From contig QUTJ01031423.1 of NCBI GenBank assembly GCA_003573635.1, forward strand, positions 1 through 11,653: a DNA stretch of 11,653 nucleotides. The letters are read 5' to 3'. The DNA comes from Goniomonas avonlea (Eukaryota > Cryptophyceae > Goniomonadida > Goniomonadaceae). This document shows positions 7,328-11,653 of the stretch, one piece after another (positions within the stretch are counted from its first letter, which is position 1; each line of letters starts with the position of its first letter). Position numbers and translations under genes: made by a program. The notes under the pieces are model-generated. The model saw only the letters and a program-made list of their open reading frames with translations. It ran no database searches and was not told where the DNA came from.

Positions 7328-8478
7328 ATGCCAGTTTTCCACGATTTGACTCATGAGTTTGTCAAATTGGCAGATGACGACGACCTTGCCGATATTTGGG
7401 TTTGCGACTGCAGGCCAAGCCTTATTTGTATTCCGCCGCGGCTCAAGACCAACCGTAAGGTGGATGGACTGCAGTCACGTCCCTGATGGACTGCAGTCTT
7501 GTCCCTGGGAGGTCGACGGACTGCGGTGGGCTACAGTCTTGTCCCTGGGACAGTCTTGGATGCAGTCTTCTGACTGTCTCCGTTGTCTGGCCTTTGTTGA
7601 CCCTGGCTACCTTGCTTGACGACCGTCAAGTGATAAAGGGCACTTTTTACTTCTGGGGGAAGGCACTTATGAGGCCTCTGAGGCTACAGGATCTGGTGGA
7701 GGTCCGCCGATCCACGGCCCTCTCGCCAGAAGCGGTTGGCCTTCCCAGGGGAGGGGGCAGGCCAGTTTGAAGAATTACCGTACCACTGAGCGCAATCTGC
7801 GGAGAATGCGTTGCACTTCCAATAGTGTTGTCTGATTGTTCGAGTCCTCCCGAGTCATCTGCTCCCAACCTCAGTCCACTCCAGGGAAACGTCACACATC
7901 TTAAGCATGCAATTTGCGTTCCACTCTCGCTGGTACTCGATTGAAGTGACCCACGCTGGAACTCGTTGCTTGCATGATGGTGACAAGGACTCTAATCATT
8001 CGAGGCATCCATCGCCGAAATTGAACCCTCGCGGTTGACCAAACCCGGAGTCTTTTTCTTTGTGTTTTGTGCAGAACCCTTTGGAGGCTGGATTGTCTGC
8101 TCTTGCCTCAAAACATTCCATGTATAACCAAATTTGTTTTATTCATGATGTAGACGGTCGAGCGCATGTGGTGCCGGGTCCATTTGTCGGCACGTGGCGT
8201 CTCGAGGTCCTAGCCCTTAATATGATGCTGGAGTCGTGGCCGTGGAGGCGCAGGTCCTCAAAAGAACAAGTCTGGAGAACCAGCTGGTGGGTGATCAAGC
8301 AGCTGCCTGGTCGAGGCTCAGATCGGTGCTGGCTTCAGCTTGTCAAGGCATCCGAGGGCAACACCAAGAGGTTCCAGTCTTGTTCTGCTTCTTCCGATTC
8401 GGGGGAAAGAGGACCATCGAAGGACAGTTGTGGTGCCCCCGTTTTCGAATGCGCGTGCCCGTGCAGAAATTCTTGTAG
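7328..8478 (+). CDS. Tentative four-exon gene, protein of unknown function
   Basis: Proposed exons are 7328-7454, 7826-7932, 8075-8206 and 8254-8478, joining in phase to 196 residues. Exon 1 opens with MPVFHDLTHEFVKLADDDDL in good start context (A at -3) and ends at a strong donor (C|GTAAGG). Exon 3 follows the best acceptor in the window (TCTTTTTCTTTGTGTTTTGTGCAG) and reads NPLEAGLSALASKHSMYNQI and FIHDVDGRAHVVPGPFVG. Exon 4, after a possible 47-nt intron, reads VLKRTSLENQLVGDQ and may form a helix. I do not recognise a family. Weak points: exon 2 could start at 7805 instead of 7826 (both keep phase), the donor at 8207 is weak, and another coding-like frame at about 8485-8600 (KKVWKSLQEATKGLRHKEAW) suggests the 3' end may be spliced differently. 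Exon 1 might instead lie in a long 3' UTR of the USP gene, whose stop is 60 bp upstream. Confidence 0.4.
7464..7565 (+). repeat. Degenerate tandem repeat (actgcagtcttgtccctgg core)
   Basis: Two adjacent 22-bp units starting atggactgcagtc (7464-7485, 7486-7507) are followed by longer diverged versions that keep the ctacagtcttgtccctggg and ggatgcagtctt cores. They lie in the first proposed intron (7455-7825) of the tentative gene. The rest of that intron shows nothing recognisable. Confidence 0.75.
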
Positions 8479-8766
8479 CTGAGCGCAGACGGTCGACGAC
8501 AAAGAAAGTGTGGAAGAGTTTGCAGGAAGCCACCAAGGGACTGCGTCACAAGGAGGCATGGCGGTCAAAGATCCCACAGCAATACTTGCCGGCTTCGGGG
8601 TTATCATGTTGCGACTTGGCGCGGTCCTCCCGTAGGTCCTTCCTGCCGAACCCCAGCGACTTATTATCATCAAAGCCCGCATCCCAAACCTATCAAATCT
8701 TCGCCCCGCGCGTCCGTTGGCGTTGGATTTACTATGTCTCTCGTCTAAGACCGAGCCCGAGTACAT

Positions 8767-8772
8767 AATAAA
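8767..8772 (+). terminator. Possible polyadenylation signal AATAAA
   Basis: AATAAA lies about 290 nt after the proposed stop of the tentative plus-strand gene, and could mark its 3' end. A single hexamer is weak evidence. Confidence 0.3.
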
Positions 8773-8832
8773 AGTGCCTGCCGGGAACACCGCGAAAAGT
8801 TCCGATTCAGCGGATAAGCCGACGGTCACCAA

Positions 8833-9185
8833 TACAAGGTCAGAGATAAAATAAGTTTCGACCACGCTTATGAAACCGCTGTTTTGGACACCGACCATGA
8901 GGGTGCGAAACCTTTAAAATGCCCGACCGTGGCCTGCGAAACCAGCTGTCCGGGCGACCACTTGTGGGCCAAGTTGTGGCTTTTGTTTGTGGCTTTCGAG
9001 CTAAAGGTGCGACAGGAGATATAAAAGAAACAATGGACATATTTTCCTTTTGTTTCGTGACGAAACTATCCATATCTCGCGACCGTTCCACCGAAACTTT
9101 TTTGCCCAACCGACCACACCAAGATGAAACCGCCTTGATCTGCGACCGTTTCAGCCGCGAAACTTATTTTATCTCTGACCTTGTA
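8833..9185. mobile_element. Possible MITE or foldback element with 28-bp perfect inverted repeats
   Basis: The 28 bp at 8833-8860 (starting tacaaggtca) are the exact reverse complement of 9158-9185. The 353-bp unit has no coding capacity of its own. Inside it, a motif of the form cgaccgt plus a spacer plus cgaaac recurs in one orientation near 8896-8911, 8927-8943, 9081-9098 and 9144-9163. The copy at 9144-9163 overlaps the right repeat arm. The flanks share caa (caa before, caaa after), which could be a short target-site duplication but may be chance. This could also be a transcribed hairpin. Confidence 0.5.
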
Positions 9186-9278
9186 CAAATTCCCCCGGTC
9201 CCCGTGATTACGAATCTTAGTGATCGACAATGTTATTTTTCCGAAGTGAGGAACCCCGAGGAGATAACACACTGACGA

Positions 9279-10140
9279 TTGTTCGCCGACAAGAGTCGGG
9301 GTGGAAACGGCACGTCGGGCTTCGGTCGGGCGGTGGGGTGGTTCACTGTTGCAGGAAGGAGTAAGCTACGTGCTAACGCTTGCACTAGCTACTCTCACTC
9401 TAACACACACTCACCCTCACTCACTCTCTCTCTCTCTCTCGCCACTGTGTGGTTGTTGCCTCGTTTCTGCAATACACCCATTGCACAGCAAACAAGCAAG
9501 CAACAACACTCACTCCCACCCCCCGACACAGACACAGTGTCGGATGCAAGACTGCGGCCGAGCTCGTGGGTAGCAGTGAGAGGCCTCGGTCCTCGACCCG
9601 AGTGCCCCCTCCTGCTACCTGTCCAGCGATCGGACAGGTTTCTCGGTTTCCCGCGGCATCTCACTCTCTCGAGCTCGCTGCTGTGACGGACTCAGTGAGA
9701 ACCTGATCGTCCGGTCCGGTCCGGAGGCGAACCAAACGGTAGGATGCTTGTACAGGTGGAGCGGTGGCCGAATCCAGAGTATTTCCGAGATCTAGCCAGG
9801 CTATCCGGAACCCGATCCTAACCGAGTCCAAAGCGGGCGCGGTGGAACGCCCCTGAACGCCCGTGTAGAGTTGCGTGCTCGAGACTGGTGGAAAATGTCT
9901 GTTCGCCGAGATGACACATCGGTCAGAGACGTCAGATATGTCAGGTCGAGCCAAGTCAAAAAGAAGGCAAGCACGCAAGGCGTTCGGGCTTACTAGTAAG
10001 GCAAGCGCAAGCAGGCGCGAGGCATGGCCGGCACCACGGGGCCCACATCTTTCAGAGCAGCATAGGTGTGGTAGCAAGCAGCAAACACGGTGCCAGGGCG
10101 TTACGGCACACATTAATGTGCTGTCGCGGGTCTTGCTGTA
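9279..10140. other. Non-coding stretch, no gene recognised
   Basis: I find no convincing coding exon on either strand. It contains a CT/CA microsatellite at about 9393-9441, a hairpin at 9617-9639 (8-bp arms acctgtcc/ggacaggt, 7-nt loop) and a small ggtcc repeat near 9710-9724. The longest open frame (minus strand, 9661-10113) has Cys/Ser/Arg-rich composition and no recognisable motif. Confidence 0.6.
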
Positions 10141-10255
10141 GATGCCTCTGTGAGATTTGGGGTGGGAAGGGAATCTGGAATTTCCAGAAAACGCCCTGGT
10201 GTCCAGTGAGTTGAGTACCTAGTCTTCGGTTGTCACCATATGGTTATGGTAACTG

Positions 10256-10605
10256 CAGGTCCCAGGCGCGGCTTAGGATGCAAGCTTGGACCATCATATG
10301 GCACGGAGTGACGCTGCCGAGATCCTGGCTAAGCGCATTCGGCACAGAGGCATGCCACTCAGATGTTGGCTAAGCGGTGCCAGCAGGTATCCACAGGTAA
10401 TCATCGTACCAAGTATTTAGTTCACTGAAGGTCCACAGGCTTCGGTTCACCGAAGGTCCACAGCCATGCTGCTGAGATTCTGGCTGAGCGTGTTTTTCAT
10501 GGAGGCATGCTGTCCAGATCATCCGAGACAGAGAGAGAGAGAGAGAGAGTATTGAAACCACTAGGAACTGCATAGCAGCCACAGATCCGTAGATCTGCCT
10601 AGGGT

Positions 10606-10654
<49 letters not shown>

Positions 10655-10870
10655 GAAGACACAACACACACCCCACACACACACACACACACAACACACA
10701 CGGAAGCACTATCTTCAACATACTCTATTTGAACACTATTCGCAAAGACACTATCCGGTGCTAGCAGGTGTTCTTACCCTGACATGCATAAACATTTTTA
10801 TGTGTACCGAAGGTCCACAGGCGCGGCCCCACAAGCATGCAAGCTTGGTCCAGCATCAGCACAGGGCAGC
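10256..10870. repeat. Diverged interspersed repeat family
   Basis: Several blocks recur. gaaggtccacagg or close variants occur near 10427, 10450 and 10809. gcgcggc followed by atgcaagcttgg occurs near 10267-10290 and 10821-10848. A block of about 50 bp (ctgcYgagatYctggctRagcg, later gaggcatgc) occurs near 10314-10365 and 10468-10518. The order suggests two or three degenerate copies of a longer unit, interrupted by microsatellites. Confidence 0.6.
10530..10699. repeat. (GA)n, (GA)n and (CA)n microsatellites
   Basis: GA repeats at about 10530-10549 and 10606-10650 are each followed by gtattgaa, so the second looks like a copy of the first plus flank. A CA repeat follows at about 10667-10699. 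No coding sequence is seen here. Confidence 0.9.
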
Positions 10871-10978
10871 CAGGCTGAGAAGCTGAGCAGCCAAGCGTTC
10901 AAACTTTGCTGAGCGACGCCTCGCTCGGCTCAGCCGTACTATATCGATATCTTCTCACGAAGAACGATAACCAACCCT

Positions 10979-11000
10979 CTAGGTAGACAACACTACCTAG
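10979..11000. repeat. Short perfect inverted repeat (hairpin)
   Basis: ctaggtag (10979-10986), a 6-nt spacer, then ctacctag (10993-11000). It lies upstream of the right-hand coding exons and could be a regulatory dyad or chance. The surrounding 10920-11169 shows no clear gene; a duplicated agctttggttga occurs at about 11075 and 11129. Confidence 0.5.
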
Positions 11001-11169
11001 GGAGCTGCCGCTAACTCCTCGCGTGTTCAACTCCATATAACGAGAGATTGATTCAGAACGCTAGGGGCTTAGTAGCTTTGGTTGAGAGAGAGTTGGGGAG
11101 AGAGAGAGTATGTTTGATTCGAATAAGAGCTTTGGTTGATAATGCTATTGAATATGCACTATTACGCAG

Positions 11170-11515
11170 AGAATGTCGCAGCATTGTCGCTCGCCTCAGG
11201 AATCCCTGTCCTATTGTTTGATTTGGGCGGAGGGTAAGCCATTTTGTCGTGGATCTAATTGGAACAGTTGCAAACCTCTTGATACGAACATGGGGATGAT
11301 TACGTCCGAGGAGAGAGAAAGAGATCAGGAGTATTTATGAGAGCGAGGGGCCCGGGTGCGAGGGGGGTACATCATCTACTGTACCTGCTCAGCTCTCTCC
11401 ACAGCCAGAAAAAACTGTTAAACTTTTTTCAGGGTTTCGATCGATCGAGGCCGATGGCGTGATCGAGTGGGAGCTGCCCGCACTTGACCTTGAATGGTCC
11501 AAGCGCAACCAATAG
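11170..11515 (+). CDS. Two 3'-terminal exons of an unrecognised protein
   Basis: Exon 11170-11233 reads RMSQHCRSPQESLSYCLIWAE and ends in phase 1 at the donor GGTAAGC. The last exon, 11433-11515, follows a strong acceptor (aacttttttcag) and reads FRSIEADGVIEWELPALDLE then WSKRNQ and stop. The phases match (1 nt plus 2 nt) and the junction makes a Gly codon. If translation starts at the ATG at 11173 the product is 47 residues. If attacgcag before 11170 is an acceptor, these are the last exons of a longer gene whose upstream exons I could not find. The first exon is also open in another frame (ENVAALSLASGIPVLLFDLG), but that frame does not join the last exon in phase. No family recognised. Confidence 0.45.
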
Positions 11516-11592
11516 CTCGCTGGAATCGGATAAGCAAGGCAGTTCTAACAAGCATGGTCTTGGCTGTTGTTTCAAGCAAAAACAACAAAACC

Positions 11593-11598
11593 AATAAA
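11593..11598 (+). terminator. Polyadenylation signal AATAAA
   Basis: AATAAA lies 78 nt after the TAG of the last exon, a normal distance for a eukaryotic 3' UTR, and supports the plus-strand gene end here. Confidence 0.5.
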
Positions 11599-11653
11599 AG
11601 AGGCACGTTCACAACAAGACAGGTGATGAACAAAAGGTTTATTTTCGTTTTAT

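Noticed and set aside
8335-8898. 187-codon open frame on the minus strand
   Set aside because: No recognisable motif, it runs into the inverted-repeat arm, and the plus strand there has better splice and coding signals. It remains a weak alternative.
11418-11633. 71-codon minus-strand frame with a hydrophobic N-terminus
   Set aside because: It is antisense to the well-supported last plus-strand exon and its 3' UTR, with no other support.

Overview
The window is eukaryotic. Its coding stretches become continuous protein domains only after removal of GT-AG introns, some as short as 44-47 nt, and it carries microsatellites, minisatellites, a tRNA-derived SINE head and a possible foldback element. 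Small introns mixed with repeat-rich ones of 200-850 nt, moderate GC and close gene spacing suggest a protist or alga, or another small-genome eukaryote. I cannot place it more precisely.

Layout. (1) 28-2989, minus strand: the 5' part of a multi-exon gene that runs off the left edge. It encodes an N-terminal PDZ domain, a Ser/Pro/Arg-rich linker and a long coiled coil. (2) 2990-3165: a 176-bp divergent intergenic region, probably a shared promoter, with a perfect 14-bp palindrome and a CACGTG box. (3) 3166-7268, plus strand: a complete eight-exon gene for a ubiquitin-specific protease (USP/UBP). All eight exons join in phase to 617 codons plus a stop. It starts with a PDZ-like domain and an SPR-rich linker, followed by a USP domain with the Cys, QDA, zinc-ribbon and His boxes. 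A tRNA-like SINE head sits in its second intron. (4) 7328-8478, plus strand: a tentative four-exon gene of unknown function starting 60 bp after the USP stop. (5) 8500-11150: mostly non-coding DNA. It holds a 28-bp perfect inverted repeat around a 353-bp segment, microsatellites, and a diverged interspersed repeat at 10256-10870. (6) 11170-11515, plus strand: the last two exons, or a small two-exon gene, of an unknown protein, followed by AATAAA.

The main result is the head-to-head pair. Both divergent genes start with a PDZ-like domain followed by an SPR-repeat linker, and then continue into different effector regions (coiled coil and deubiquitinase). Co-expression from a common promoter, or assembly of the two proteins into one scaffold, is an inference. 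PDZ domains on USPs are not a standard arrangement. Exon models are manual reconstructions from reading frame, phase and splice-site logic. The USP model is strong, the minus-strand gene is good, and the two genes to the right are weak.
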